In this document: one piece after another, positions 35,740-44,802 of the stretch | Layout of the letters: every line of letters begins with the position of its first letter | Numbering within the stretch: the first letter of the stretch is position 1 | DNA from: Bacteroides sp. | GTDB taxonomy: Bacteria; Bacillota; Clostridia; Lachnospirales; Lachnospiraceae | Length of the DNA: 64,000 bases | Assembly (NCBI GenBank): GCA_023666705.1 | Contig: JAMPBO010000011.1 | Span: 58,299 to 122,298, forward strand | Direction: 5' to 3' | Made by a program: the position numbers and the translations under genes | Notes under the pieces: generated by a model | Seen by the model: the letters and a program-made list of their open reading frames with translations, nothing else | What the model was told of the DNA's origin: nothing | Database searches by the model: none

Positions 35740-36549
35740 ATGAACAAAGTATGGGAAATATTCAGATCGAAAATATTTTACGTTGCCCTTGGTGTGGGAA
35801 TTGTTGCATTTGCAGGCTTGGTAGTGGCATATAATTATCAGGATGCCAAAAAGGAGCTTTCAACGGGACAGGCAATCGACTTAAACCAGCCGGTAGACGA
35901 GCAGATTGCAGATAGTAGTGATGCTGAGGATGACAATGAGCCTGTTGCACAAATTGGAAAATTAAATGAGGACAGCAAGAAGGATACGACAAACAAGACA
36001 ACAGAAAAACCTGCAACGGTTAAGGAGACAGAGGAAAGAAATAAGAAGGAGACAACGGACGAGGACAGCACGGAGGAGTCAGCGGTAGCTGCATCAAGTG
36101 ACAGTGCTGTGGCAGATACGAAAAAAGAGTTTACCTATAACGGTGGACAGGAGCTTTCATGGCCGCTTATAGGAGATGTAATACTTCCATATAGCATGGA
36201 TACAACCGTGTACTTTCAAACCCTCAATGCATATAAATGTAATCCCGGAATGTTAATAAAGGGAGCAGAAGGAGCAAATGTAATGTCCGTATTTGAGGGT
36301 GTCGTTGAGAATATATACGAGACAAAAGAACACGGAACGGTTGTTGAGGTTAATCTCGGAAACGGATACATGGCAACATACGGACAGCTTATGAATGTAT
36401 GTGTAAATGTTGGTGATGTGGTTAGTGCAGACCAGAATATAGCTGAAGTAGGACCGGTAAGCAGCTATTATACAGAGGAGGGTACACACCTCTATTTCCA
36501 GATTTCAAAGGACAACGACCCAATCAATCCATTAACGCTTATAAAATAA
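35740..36549 (+). CDS. SpoIIQ-like M23/LytM-fold protein, probably non-catalytic
   Basis: 269 residues with an N-terminal membrane anchor (about 11-30), a long acidic/Thr-rich linker (about 45-125) and a C-terminal LytM domain beginning at LSWPLIGDVILPYS. The usual H-x3-D zinc motif is replaced (NPGMLIKGAEG). Of the HxH motif only one His remains (THLYFQI), so peptidase activity is unlikely, as in Bacillus SpoIIQ. SpoIIQ tethers the forespore membrane to the mother cell through SpoIIIAH. The gene follows a SpoIID-like gene, the order seen in spore-forming Clostridia, but spoIIID, which normally comes next, is missing. Confidence 0.8.
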   Translation: MNKVWEIFRSKIFYVALGVGIVAFAGLVVAYNYQDAKKELSTGQAIDLNQPVDEQIADSSDAEDDNEPVAQIGKLNEDSKKDTTNKTTEKPATVKETEERNKKETTDEDSTEESAVAASSDSAVADTKKEFTYNGGQELSWPLIGDVILPYSMDTTVYFQTLNAYKCNPGMLIKGAEGANVMSVFEGVVENIYETKEHGTVVEVNLGNGYMATYGQLMNVCVNVGDVVSADQNIAEVGPVSSYYTEEGTHLYFQISKDNDPINPLTLIK

Positions 36550-36560
36550 TAAAGGTATAT

Positions 36561-36603
36561 AAAGGTCTGTTGCAGCACAAATTATTGTCTGTGACGGACC
36601 TTT
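36561..36603 (+). terminator. Terminator after spoIIQ-like gene
   Basis: AAAGGTCTGT pairs with ACGGACCTTT (10 bp, one G-T wobble), followed by CCTGTTTT. Confidence 0.75.
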
Positions 36604-36730
36604 CCTGTTTTATGGGGCTGCCGCAGTGAGGATTTAAGGGACATAGTTGTTTACCCGTGACAAGCCTTCTTTTATGTTGTATTTTTATAGTTACCGGCTA
36701 TCTTTAGCATATTGATATTTTGCTTTTCTA

Positions 36731-37117
36731 TTATGCCTGGCATGCTTCACATTTTCCTGAAAATAGGACAGAAGCCTCCGTTATTGTGTGAGGGGAATGC
36801 TTGGATGCCTCGGTAATAAGGCTTTCCAGTGGCTGCATATCTATGTCCTTTACGGCTCCGCACGATGTACAAAGAAAATGATAGTGTGGCTTTGTGGTAG
36901 CATCAAAATGGTCGGTTTTGCCATTACAGCAAAGACGGTTAATAATTCCTGCATCCGCCAATTGATTCAAATTTCTGTAAACGGTAGCAAGGCTGATGTT
37001 TGGAATGTCCATGCGGATATCCTGAAAAACCATTTCGGCTGTCGGATGGTCATAACGTGATTTTAAATTATTTAATATAGCCTCTCTCTGATGACTGTAT
37101 TTTATAGGTGCAGACAT
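36731..37117 (-). CDS. perR: Peroxide-sensing repressor PerR (Fur family)
   Basis: 128 residues. An N-terminal winged helix (LATVYRNLNQL) is followed by the metal-sensing domain. The regulatory metal ligands His24, Asp72, His78, His80 and Asp91 have the same spacing as His37, Asp85, His91, His93 and Asp104 of Bacillus PerR. Asp rather than Glu at the last site marks PerR. The structural zinc cysteines are C83-x2-C86 and C123-x2-C126, also with matching spacing. PerR-Fe senses H2O2 by histidine oxidation and represses peroxide defence genes. A PerR/Fur-box-like palindrome lies about 80 bp upstream (37195-37208), suggesting autoregulation. Confidence 0.93.
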   Translation of the reverse strand: MSAPIKYSHQREAILNNLKSRYDHPTAEMVFQDIRMDIPNISLATVYRNLNQLADAGIINRLCCNGKTDHFDATTKPHYHFLCTSCGAVKDIDMQPLESLITEASKHSPHTITEASVLFSGKCEACQA

Positions 37118-37194
37118 GCTGTTTTCCTCCCTTTTTCATTTCACAAGCCAAGGGCTGGTGACTGCAGCAGTGTTTCATGCCGTCATTTTGAAAA

Positions 37195-37208
37195 ATAATA
37201 ACTATTAT
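37195..37208 (-). promoter_or_regulatory. PerR/Fur-box-like palindrome
   Basis: ATAATA-AC-TATTAT is a perfect 6-bp inverted repeat with a 2-bp spacer, close to the A/T-rich TTATAATNATTATAA Per-box. It lies between perR and the divergent EAL gene. Confidence 0.5.
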
Positions 37209-37298
37209 CATTTTCAGTATATAAGACATGTATTATTTATGTCAAGAATAAAGCAAATTTTTTTAATAATTTTTTTGTCACATTTATATAGTATTTAA

Positions 37299-37327
37299 TT
37301 GACATAAGTATATTTAGTTGGTATATT
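37299..37327 (+). promoter_or_regulatory. Promoter of PAS-GGDEF-EAL gene
   Basis: TTGACA (37299-37304) and TATATT (37322-37327) are 17 bp apart, about 55 bp before the chosen start codon. Confidence 0.75.
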
Positions 37328-37380
37328 TTAATAGTAAGAACAAAAAATGGCATGTTTATATTTTTAGGGAGTCAGGATAC

Positions 37381-39066
37381 ATGAATTTTAGCGAAATAAG
37401 GGAGCCTGTAGACGTTGATAGGGCAAAAAGTATTGTAAATTCAATTTTGAATTTATCGTACAGTGCAACGGTTATCGTGGATAGGCAGACCTTTGAAATT
37501 GTATATATGAATAAGCTTGCGAAGGAAATATTCGGAAGTAAGGTTGACTGCTTGTGTTATGAGGCATTTTGTACAAGGGAGGTTCCATGTCAGGGATGCA
37601 ATCTTGTAAGCTTAGAGAGCGGTTCTGTTGTTGCGTCAAGATATTCAGAAATCTTAGCAAAAAATGTAACTTGGAAGTATTCCAAAATTAATTGGTTTGA
37701 TGACAGGGATGTTGTTATGGCAACCTTGATGGAGATAGAGGATGAGCAGGACCCTGTTACAAAGAAATTATCCGAGAAGATAGCAAGAAGCGTAACGATA
37801 GACCGAAGTGAGATGGATGAGCTTACCCATATACCGGGATATGCAAAATTTTATGTAAATGCAGAGAAAGCCATTCAGGCAAATAAAGATAAGGAATATG
37901 CAATCATTGTATTTGATATAGACCGATTTAAAAATATAAATGACCTATATGGCATGACAAAGGGTGACGATATTCTTAAATACATCGGAGAGGTGTTAAT
38001 GGATATCTTCGGATACAATGAAAATTATGCGAGAATGCATTCGGATATGTTTGCTTTTTACATAGAATATGAACGAAAGATAGATATTATCCGGATAATC
38101 GAAAAGATAAGAAAGAAGATAGGCACCAAGGAGAAAGATGCAGAGGTAAATACGTCCTATGGCATTTATCTTGTTCAGGACAGAAGTGTCCCTATCAATC
38201 TTATGTGTGACAGAGCCATGGTGGCAAGCAGAACGACTAAGGGCGATGTCATGCGGTTTTGTGCTTTTTATGATGAGCAGTATCGCGAGGATATGATAAG
38301 GGTAAGTGAAATAGAGCGTGATATGGTTACTGCTCTTGAAGAGGGACAGTTCCAGATGTATTTACAGCCAAAGTTCAGGCTGGATACGGAGGAGCTTTGT
38401 GGAGCAGAAGCATTAGCAAGATGGCTCCACCCAAGCAAGGGTATTATTCCGCCGTCAGATTTCATTCCACTGTTTGAGAAAAACGGCTTCATCCTAAAAT
38501 TGGATGAATACATGTGGGAGGAAGCGTGCAAAACTATCAGAAATTGGATTGATGAGGGCAAAGAACCAATCCCTATATCCGTAAATGTATCAAGATACCA
38601 TATAAAGCACAACAATTTGGAAAATGTGCTGGTTAATATGGTTGAAAAATACGGTATTGATCCAAAGCTGTTACATCTGGAAATAACGGAGTCGTTATTT
38701 TTGGATGAGCCTGCCAAGCTGAACCGTGTTATGGAGAAGCTCAGGGGACGCGGATTTAAGCTTGAGGTGGATGATTTTGGTTCGGGCTTTTCATCCCTTA
38801 ACCTAATCAGAAACATATCTGTAGATACGATTAAGATTGATAAGGATTTCCTTGACAATGAAATCGCATCTGATAAGGGTAAGATAGTGGTAAACCATAC
38901 CATAGATATGGCAAAGGAGCTTCGGCTTCAGGTTATTGCGGAAGGTGTTGAGACGAGGGCACATGTTGATTTCTTAAGAAAGTCAAAGTGTGATATTGCA
39001 CAGGGGTATTATTTTGCAAAGCCAATGCCGCTTTCAGAGTTCGATAAATTGGGTTTTGAAAATTAA
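37381..39066 (+). CDS. PAS-GGDEF(degenerate)-EAL c-di-GMP phosphodiesterase
   Basis: 561 residues. An N-terminal PAS-like domain (about 15-120, ATVIVDRQTFEIVYMN) precedes a GGDEF domain whose signature is replaced by RMHSDMFAF, so cyclase activity is unlikely; it may bind nucleotide. The EAL domain (about 315-555) keeps the catalytic set: EALARW, SVNVSRYH, LEITES, DDFGSGFSSL, IKIDKDFL and AEGVET. The predicted activity is cleavage of c-di-GMP to pGpG. No membrane segments are seen, so it is cytosolic. ATG 37381 follows AGGGAG and lies after a strong promoter; a start at 37318 would precede the transcription start. Control of motility or surface polysaccharide is plausible given both in the window. 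Confidence 0.93.
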   Translation: MNFSEIREPVDVDRAKSIVNSILNLSYSATVIVDRQTFEIVYMNKLAKEIFGSKVDCLCYEAFCTREVPCQGCNLVSLESGSVVASRYSEILAKNVTWKYSKINWFDDRDVVMATLMEIEDEQDPVTKKLSEKIARSVTIDRSEMDELTHIPGYAKFYVNAEKAIQANKDKEYAIIVFDIDRFKNINDLYGMTKGDDILKYIGEVLMDIFGYNENYARMHSDMFAFYIEYERKIDIIRIIEKIRKKIGTKEKDAEVNTSYGIYLVQDRSVPINLMCDRAMVASRTTKGDVMRFCAFYDEQYREDMIRVSEIERDMVTALEEGQFQMYLQPKFRLDTEELCGAEALARWLHPSKGIIPPSDFIPLFEKNGFILKLDEYMWEEACKTIRNWIDEGKEPIPISVNVSRYHIKHNNLENVLVNMVEKYGIDPKLLHLEITESLFLDEPAKLNRVMEKLRGRGFKLEVDDFGSGFSSLNLIRNISVDTIKIDKDFLDNEIASDKGKIVVNHTIDMAKELRLQVIAEGVETRAHVDFLRKSKCDIAQGYYFAKPMPLSEFDKLGFEN

Positions 39067-39089
39067 AAGAAAAAATAGTGCTTGTGTCC

Positions 39090-39118
39090 TTGACATATAT
39101 ATATAGCTGTTGTATATT
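39090..39118 (+). promoter_or_regulatory. Promoter of acyl carrier protein gene
   Basis: TTGACA (39090-39095) and TATATT (39113-39118) are 17 bp apart. Confidence 0.8.
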
Positions 39119-39189
39119 GAAAACCATAAAGAACAAACCGATGGTATGGCTGTCGGAGTTATATAAAGAAAAAAGGAGAATATTAAATT

Positions 39190-39423
39190 ATGTTAGAGAA
39201 AATGAAAGAAATTATTGCTGAACAGTTGGGAGTAGATGCTTCAGATGTAGAGCTTTCAACATCCTTTAAGGACGACCTTGGCGCTGATTCACTTGACTTG
39301 TTTGAGCTTGTTATGGCACTTGAGGAGGAGTTCAATTGCGAGATTCCTTCAGATGATTTAACATCAATAGCAACAGTAGAGGATATCATCAAGTACCTTA
39401 AGGAAATGGGTATTGAGGAGTAG
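39190..39423 (+). CDS. acpP: Acyl carrier protein
   Basis: 77 acidic residues with the phosphopantetheine attachment site GADSLDLFEL (Ser34). Acyl carrier proteins hold growing acyl chains as thioesters on this prosthetic group during fatty-acid synthesis. AAAGGAGAA precedes the ATG. The gene stands alone with its own promoter and a strong terminator, separate from any fab cluster, so it could be a second or specialised carrier rather than the main AcpP. Confidence 0.93.
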   Translation: MLEKMKEIIAEQLGVDASDVELSTSFKDDLGADSLDLFELVMALEEEFNCEIPSDDLTSIATVEDIIKYLKEMGIEE

Positions 39424-39447
39424 TCGGTAAATGACTACTACATATAA

Positions 39448-39496
39448 AAAAGGGAACCATCTTTTAAAGAGTACTCTTTAATAAGATGGTTCCTTT
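39448..39496. terminator. Bidirectional terminator acpP/GH94
   Basis: AAAGGGAACCATCTT pairs with AAGATGGTTCCTTTT, and TAAAGAG pairs with CTCTTTA inside it, giving a very long stem. A-rich and T-rich flanks allow termination of both convergent genes. Confidence 0.92.
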
Positions 39497-39524
39497 TGAT
39501 TTAATTTGTTTTTGTTTGTGGATA

Positions 39525-42008
39525 TTAACCCATTACAACCTCAACTGTATGAGTTTTGCCATCTCCCGCAACAGGGATAACATTTCCGTCTACAGCCTTT
39601 CCGTCTACAACGAGGCTCTTAACACCCTTGTTGACATGGTCTGGGTTTGTAACCTTAATATCGTAAGTGTCGCCACGGAACTGACGTGTTGCAGTAAGTC
39701 CGTCCCAAGCGGCAGGAATGGATGGGTCAATCTTAAGTCCGTCCCAATCAGGCTGAACACCTAAAATGTACTGTGAAATGGCTACCATATTCCATGCAGC
39801 AGTACCTGTAAGCCATGAATTCTTACCCTGTCCAAAGTGGTTGCCTGGTTTTCCGATATCGGAGCCTGCGTCCTTACCACCAATCATCTGTCCATATACA
39901 TATGGCTCTGTCTTGTGGATATCAGAAGTCTCCTCCGTGAAGGCAGGAGCAATCTTTGAATAGTATTCAAACGCCTTATCTCCACGTCCTGCATAAGCCT
40001 CGGCACAGATAATCCATGCATTGTTATGGGTAAATATTCCGGCATTTTCTTTGTAACCGCCAGGATATGTTGAAATTTCACCATACTGGATGTAATACTT
40101 CGTAAATGCAGGATTGTTAAGTACAAGACCGAAGTCTGTGTTCAGGTATTTATCGATAGCGTTAAGCGTCTTAATGTCAGCACCTTCCTCCTTGCCAATC
40201 TCTGACATAACTGCAAAGCCCTGTGGCTCAATAAATATCTTACCTTCTTCACATTCCTTGGAGCCCATCTTAGCACCTGTTGAGTCGTAAGCCCTGAGGA
40301 ACCAGTCGCCGTCAAATGCATGCTCCATAACATTCTTCTTCATCTTGTCAATCTCTGCCTGAGCAGCCGCAGCCTCGTCATCCTTGCCTAAATGCTTTAA
40401 GATAGCCACATAATTTGGTCCTGTATAAGTAAAGAGTGTGGCAACCATAACTGATTCAGCAACCTTTGAATATCCGCCCTCTGCAGCAAACTTAGGGTTT
40501 GTATATGTCTGGAAGCTTTCGCCCGGTGTATCTGAGAAGCAGGAAAGGTTGATACAGTCATTCCAGTCAGCTCTCATGGCAAGCGGAAGTCCGTGTGGTC
40601 CGAGATTATTTACTATTTTGTAGAATGAAACCTTAAGGTGGTCAAGCATTGGCTTCGCCTTTGACTCGTCATTGTCGTAAGGAACCATCTCATCAAGAAT
40701 AGCCCAGTCGCCGGTTTCCTTGATATATGCTGACACGGAAAGGATCATCCATAATGGGTCATCGGAGAAATCTCCGCCTATATCTGAATTACCCTTCTTT
40801 GTGAGAGGCTGGTACTGGTGGTAGCAGCCGCCGTCAGGAAGCTGTGTGGAGGCAATGTCGATAATTCTCTCTCTTGCACGGTCCGGAATCTGATGCACGA
40901 AACCGAGAACGTCCTGATTGGAATCGCGGAAGCCCATACCACGACCGATACCTGACTCGAAGTAAGAAGCAGAACGTGAAAGGTTAAATGTAACCATACA
41001 CTGATACTGATTCCAGATATTAACCATACGGTTTACTTTGTCATCAGGAGTATCTACTGTTAAAATGCCAAGAAGCTTGTCCCAGGTCTCCTTAAGCTCT
41101 GCAAGACCTGCAGCAACCTTTTCAGGCGTATTGTACTTGTCCATCATGGCAAGTGCCTTTGTCTTGTTGATTGTCTTGCCGTCAGCTTCAAATTTTTCTT
41201 CAAGAGGCATTTCAACATAGCCAAGAATAAATACTAAGGTTTTTGTCTCGCCCGGAGCAAGTGTAATCTTCTTGTAGTGTGAAGCGATTGGCGACCAGCC
41301 ATCTGCAAATGAGTTGTTGGCTGCAGCTGCCTCAACTGCCTGTGGATTGTTAAATCCGTTGTAAAGACCGATGAAAGCATCCCTGTCTGTGTCGTAGCCG
41401 TCAATCTCGTCATTTACCGTGTAAAATGCGAAATGGTCACGTCTGTCCCTGTACTCTGTTTTGTGGTAGATGGTTGAACCAGCAACCTCAACACGGCCTG
41501 TGGAGAAGTTTCTCTGGAAGTTTGTGCAGTCATCCTGAGCGTCCCATAAACACCACTCAGCAAATGAGAAAAGTGAAAATGTCTTTTCTGCTGCACCCTC
41601 GTTTGTGAGAACGAGCTGCTGAACCTCACCGTCATAGTTTTGTGGAACAAAGAATGTAACCTCTGCCTTCAAATCATTTTTCTTACCGGTAATAATTGTG
41701 TAACCCATACCGTGACGACACTCATAAGCGTCAAGCTCTGTCTTGACAGGCGACCAGCCCGGATTCCAAATGGTACCGTTTTCATTGATATAAAAATAAC
41801 GACCGCCCATATCAATAGGAACGTTGTTGTAACGGTAACGGGTGATTCTTCTAAGACGAGCATCCTTGTAGAACGAGTATCCTCCGGCTGTATTGGAAAT
41901 CAGTGAAAAGAAACCCTGTGTGCCTAAGTAGTTAATCCATGGATATGGAGTCCTAGGCGAAGTGATTACATACTCTCTGTTGGAGTCATCAAAGTAACCA
42001 AATTTCAT
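39525..42008 (-). CDS. Cellobiose phosphorylase (GH94)
   Basis: 827 residues, the size of characterised cellobiose phosphorylases (about 810-825). It converts cellobiose plus phosphate to glucose-1-phosphate and glucose in the cytosol, saving ATP. Typical segments are [16 protein letters not shown] at the start, [37 protein letters not shown] with the catalytic Asp, and the C-terminal [17 protein letters not shown] and [12 protein letters not shown] 42008 follows GGAAGG and aligns with the family start. The aldose epimerase upstream could interconvert product anomers. There is no signal peptide, so the substrate must be imported; no transporter is nearby. Confidence 0.93.
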   Translation of the reverse strand: MKFGYFDDSNREYVITSPRTPYPWINYLGTQGFFSLISNTAGGYSFYKDARLRRITRYRYNNVPIDMGGRYFYINENGTIWNPGWSPVKTELDAYECRHGMGYTIITGKKNDLKAEVTFFVPQNYDGEVQQLVLTNEGAAEKTFSLFSFAEWCLWDAQDDCTNFQRNFSTGRVEVAGSTIYHKTEYRDRRDHFAFYTVNDEIDGYDTDRDAFIGLYNGFNNPQAVEAAAANNSFADGWSPIASHYKKITLAPGETKTLVFILGYVEMPLEEKFEADGKTINKTKALAMMDKYNTPEKVAAGLAELKETWDKLLGILTVDTPDDKVNRMVNIWNQYQCMVTFNLSRSASYFESGIGRGMGFRDSNQDVLGFVHQIPDRARERIIDIASTQLPDGGCYHQYQPLTKKGNSDIGGDFSDDPLWMILSVSAYIKETGDWAILDEMVPYDNDESKAKPMLDHLKVSFYKIVNNLGPHGLPLAMRADWNDCINLSCFSDTPGESFQTYTNPKFAAEGGYSKVAESVMVATLFTYTGPNYVAILKHLGKDDEAAAAQAEIDKMKKNVMEHAFDGDWFLRAYDSTGAKMGSKECEEGKIFIEPQGFAVMSEIGKEEGADIKTLNAIDKYLNTDFGLVLNNPAFTKYYIQYGEISTYPGGYKENAGIFTHNNAWIICAEAYAGRGDKAFEYYSKIAPAFTEETSDIHKTEPYVYGQMIGGKDAGSDIGKPGNHFGQGKNSWLTGTAAWNMVAISQYILGVQPDWDGLKIDPSIPAAWDGLTATRQFRGDTYDIKVTNPDHVNKGVKSLVVDGKAVDGNVIPVAGDGKTHTVEVVMG

Positions 42009-42042
42009 GTAATATACCTTCCTTTCATAAAACACTGCACTC

Positions 42043-42071
42043 ATTATATAATAAAAATGACCAAAAGACAA
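42043..42071 (-). promoter_or_regulatory. Promoter of GH94 gene
   Basis: On the minus strand, TTGTCT (42071-42066) and TATAAT (42048-42043) are 17 bp apart, between the upstream gene's terminator and the GH94 start. Confidence 0.65.
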
Positions 42072-42104
42072 CAATATTTCTCGTCTTAAGCTTACAAAAT
42101 ATAC

Positions 42105-42155
42105 AAAAAAAGGGCTGATGCATGAAGTGTAACTGTTTTCTTCATGCGACAGCCC
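42105..42155 (-). terminator. Terminator of aldose epimerase gene
   Basis: On the minus strand, GGGCTG-TC-GCATGAAG pairs with CTTCATGC-AT-CAGCCC around a 12-base loop, directly followed by seven T. This separates the two convergently oriented sugar genes into distinct transcripts. Confidence 0.92.
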
Positions 42156-42177
42156 AATTATGGTTAAATATATTAGG

Positions 42178-43179
42178 TTATTCGGTGTAAATTCGCTCAG
42201 TTATTGTTTTTGATTCTCCCGGTGCAAGCTCAAGATAACCTGACTCGTCGGCAGGAATCGGTTGGTTCGGAGCATCGATTATCCATGTACATGGCTCAGG
42301 ACAGAAGAATCCTTTGTCACCATGGTCATTCCAGATAATCCAGAACTTAAAGTCCTCGCAAACCTCGTAAACAATCTTTTTGCCTGTGATGTTGTCAGAT
42401 ATGAGTGCACCGTAGAACGGTTTGTCATTGTAGGAGCCCATCTCCGCAAAAAATACATCATTGTCTATGTCGTGGAGTACAGGAACCTGTGAACCGGTCA
42501 TGTACTGCCTATCATGGTTGGTCATAGGCAAAAATTCCCCAGTAGGGATGCAGCACTTGTCAAGCTTCCACTTATCGCCGACAGGGATGTAAAGTCTTGT
42601 ATCAAGTCCATTTCCATCCTTTAAGAAAGGTCCGTTTATGGTTGTGTGGTTGCATACACCGAACGGAAGCTGCCTGGACGATGTATTTGTCATGGTGAAT
42701 GCATAGTCCAGTCCCGAAGCAGAAAGAGTAAAGGTAAACTCTGCCTTAAAGCTTACAGGATAGTATTGGAAGAACTCGTCCTTTTCATCATAGATATATT
42801 CGGTTTTGGCAATTGCACTTTCGCCCTTTGTCTCTACGCTAACAACGGAATGTTCCCGCTTGTGTAAAAATCCGTGGATATGATTTCCAAGCGGATCATT
42901 AACCGGTAAATGATAGGTTGCGTCGGAAACTTTAAGAACGCCCTTTGCCAAACGGTTTGGAAGATATAAGGTAGGAAGACCGTAAACCTCAGCAGACTCC
43001 TTAAGCTCGTCCGTGGTAAGTGTCTCGTCATATCTGAAAATCTCTATATTGTTCATGGTATCCTGCATACGGATAACATTGCTTCCCAAAAACGGAGCTA
43101 TCATTGCTTTATATTTTCCTGCAACCAGCTCGATAACCTCTTTATCCTTATAACTTGTAATGTTGGCTGAAAAACTCAT
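42178..43179 (-). CDS. Aldose 1-epimerase (mutarotase)-like protein
   Basis: 333 residues of the galactose-mutarotase-like fold. Aldose epimerases interconvert alpha and beta anomers of sugars. Visible family elements are FLGSNVIRM near the start, [19 protein letters not shown] with two histidines (the catalytic histidine region), [14 protein letters not shown], and the C-terminal [16 protein letters not shown] containing the acidic residue before the end. ATG 43179 follows TAGGAGG. Its position upstream of the GH94 cellobiose phosphorylase points to a role in cellodextrin or glucose metabolism. Confidence 0.88.
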   Translation of the reverse strand: MSFSANITSYKDKEVIELVAGKYKAMIAPFLGSNVIRMQDTMNNIEIFRYDETLTTDELKESAEVYGLPTLYLPNRLAKGVLKVSDATYHLPVNDPLGNHIHGFLHKREHSVVSVETKGESAIAKTEYIYDEKDEFFQYYPVSFKAEFTFTLSASGLDYAFTMTNTSSRQLPFGVCNHTTINGPFLKDGNGLDTRLYIPVGDKWKLDKCCIPTGEFLPMTNHDRQYMTGSQVPVLHDIDNDVFFAEMGSYNDKPFYGALISDNITGKKIVYEVCEDFKFWIIWNDHGDKGFFCPEPCTWIIDAPNQPIPADESGYLELAPGESKTITERIYTE

Positions 43180-43324
43180 ACCGCTACCTCCTATCCTTAT
43201 AGAATACATTTCATTCCAAAAGCATCATTTTATTAGAACAAATAATAGCATAGAAGCCGTGTTATGTCCAGCAATAAAGTTGCGTAAAAATGGTATTTTA
43301 TTTCTATATAGAACAAAACAAAGT

Positions 43325-43353
43325 TGATTTTTACGGCGGGTAGTGATATAAAT
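43325..43353 (+). promoter_or_regulatory. Promoter of lipoprotein gene
   Basis: TTGATT (43325-43330) and TATAAA (43348-43353) are 17 bp apart. Confidence 0.65.
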
Positions 43354-43409
43354 ATATTTGTTTGATGGGAGCAACGCTCCGAAACAATATAGATTGTGAG
43401 GAAAGTACG

Positions 43410-43907
43410 ATGAAGAAAAGAATAATTTATACATTGGCACTTGCCGTTATGCTGGTCATGGTGCTTACTGCATGCGGCGGAAAAGATGCAAAGGATGAAA
43501 ATGCTTCAGGCGGAAAGGAAGTAGACGTGCAGACGGCCGCAGATAAAATTTTATCGGATGGAGATTTTAAGGACCAGCTTGCCACGGTTGACAAGAGTAT
43601 GGCATTGGGAAGACTCTACAGCTTAGATGAGGCATCTGTGGAGGCGGCAGCATTTTATACAAATTCCAATTCGACGGCAGAGGAAATAGCTGTCATAAAG
43701 GTAAATTCGGCTGATTATGTTGAAACTGTGAAGGCAGCCTATGAAAAAAGAATTTCTGACCAGAAAGAGGCATGTAAGGATTACCTTCCTGATGAAATGC
43801 CAAAGCTTGACTCGGCAGTTGTGTACACAAACGGAAATTATGTTGTGCTGTGTATTTCAAATGACAGCGGAAAGGCAAACGACGTAATCAAAGGATTGTT
43901 TGAGTAA
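43410..43907 (+). CDS. Small secreted lipoprotein (DUF4358-like)
   Basis: 165 residues with a lipoprotein signal (LVMVLTAC, lipobox Cys22) and a mature part of about 144 residues. The mature part has the pattern of DUF4358 proteins common in gut Firmicutes: LYSLDEASVEAAAFYT, TAEEIAVIKV, and VVYTNGNYVVLCISND near the end. That family match is from memory and is tentative. The function is unknown; it would be anchored on the outer face of the membrane. ATG 43410 follows GAGGAAAG. It is monocistronic between its own promoter and an inverted repeat. Confidence 0.85.
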   Translation: MKKRIIYTLALAVMLVMVLTACGGKDAKDENASGGKEVDVQTAADKILSDGDFKDQLATVDKSMALGRLYSLDEASVEAAAFYTNSNSTAEEIAVIKVNSADYVETVKAAYEKRISDQKEACKDYLPDEMPKLDSAVVYTNGNYVVLCISNDSGKANDVIKGLFE

Positions 43908-43928
43908 TAAGCATTTGTTTCAAATCAC

Positions 43929-44003
43929 AAAAGACAAGCAGTGTGAGTATAGTATATTATAAGTCCATGCGGCCTATATAATTATACCATTTGCTTGTCT
44001 TTT
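43929..44003. terminator. Inverted repeat, probable bidirectional terminator
   Basis: AAAAGACAAGCA (43929-43940) and TGCTTGTCTTTT (43992-44003) are perfect 12-bp inverted arms. The interior (GTATAGTATATTATA against TATATAATTATAC) can extend the pairing. It lies between convergent genes. Confidence 0.7.
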
Positions 44004-44069
44004 CTTTGATTATTCGGGAAAACTTCGTGCCTTGTTAAAATACCATATCCGCGGTTGCATGTTAATATA

Positions 44070-44411
44070 TTATAGCTTGAATTTGATTTTTACTGGCTCC
44101 TCCAAGGTCTGTCCGCCTCTTGATTTTACGTTTGTCGTTATAATGAGCGTATAATACTCGTTTGTAGCGTAAGGCTCAAGAGGCTCAACCTCTATAAGCT
44201 CATTTTCCGTGTCGTATTTAATCAGAGTATTAATCCGTTGGTTTTGCGAGTTGGCGACATACATTGTTTCCTTGTTTACTGTTTTGGGATCCAAAGGAGT
44301 GCTGAACCGGACACGCCAAACAAAATTTCCTGTCTTAAATTTTAAATCCTGCTTAACCTTGTTGGAAAGGTTAGGTGGGATATCTTCAATATCAATCATT
44401 GTTCTTGCCAT
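44070..44411 (-). CDS. Stand-alone SbsA Ig-like (Big_5-type) domain protein
   Basis: 113 residues without a signal peptide or membrane segment. The pattern DPKTVNKETMYVAN...VEPLEPYATNEYYTLIITTNVKSRGGQTLEEPVKIKF (cited in parts) matches a single SbsA-type Ig-like domain. In that domain PLDPKTV opens the strand set and YTLIIT...S.GG.L closes it. Such domains are normally exported as parts of surface proteins, so a lone cytosolic copy is odd; it may reach the surface by another route or be a fragment. GAGGTGG precedes the start at 44411 (ATG GCA AGA). Confidence 0.7.
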   Translation of the reverse strand: MARTMIDIEDIPPNLSNKVKQDLKFKTGNFVWRVRFSTPLDPKTVNKETMYVANSQNQRINTLIKYDTENELIEVEPLEPYATNEYYTLIITTNVKSRGGQTLEEPVKIKFKL

Positions 44412-44453
44412 ACCATACCACCTCAAAAAATATGATTTGTGAATAAGTTTCAT

Positions 44454-44802
44454 CCAAAACGGACATTATTATAAAGTGTACCATATAAATTACGTTTATA
44501 CAAACGCTTTTTTTATCAAAAAATGTATGAATAAGGCGACCGATAGGGGCTTTACATCAGTCGCAGGGTACCATACAATTTAATTGTTACAAAAGTGTTA
44601 CGAAACATTACACATTTATTTAATGTGTGAACAAATTGTATAAAATATATGGTGGGCGCTGAAAAAACCATGTGTTTTAAATGTATTGGGTTTTTTATAA
44701 AAACTTGACATGCAGCATCAGTCTGTTTGGTGAAAGTAAATTATAGTTTAATCGAAAACTGCCAAATAGTGGACTGATGTTCAGGATAGGGGGATATTAA
44801 AA
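44454..44802 (+). promoter_or_regulatory. Structured leader of M23 peptidase gene
   Basis: No gene. ACACATT-N5-AATGTGT (44610-44628) is a perfect palindrome just upstream of a -10-like TATAAA (44639-44644), with no good -35, as for an activator- or repressor-controlled promoter. Soon after, AAAAAACC (44662-44669) pairs with GGTTTTTT (44689-44696), an intrinsic-terminator-like hairpin inside the leader. Further down, CATCAGTC (44716-44723) pairs with GACTGATG (44772-44779), just before the ribosome binding site. I recognise no known riboswitch. Confidence 0.5.

Noticed and set aside
44454..44802. c-di-GMP (GEMM) or c-di-AMP (ydaO) riboswitch
   Set aside because: Neither consensus core could be found by eye; kept only as an unclassified structured leader.
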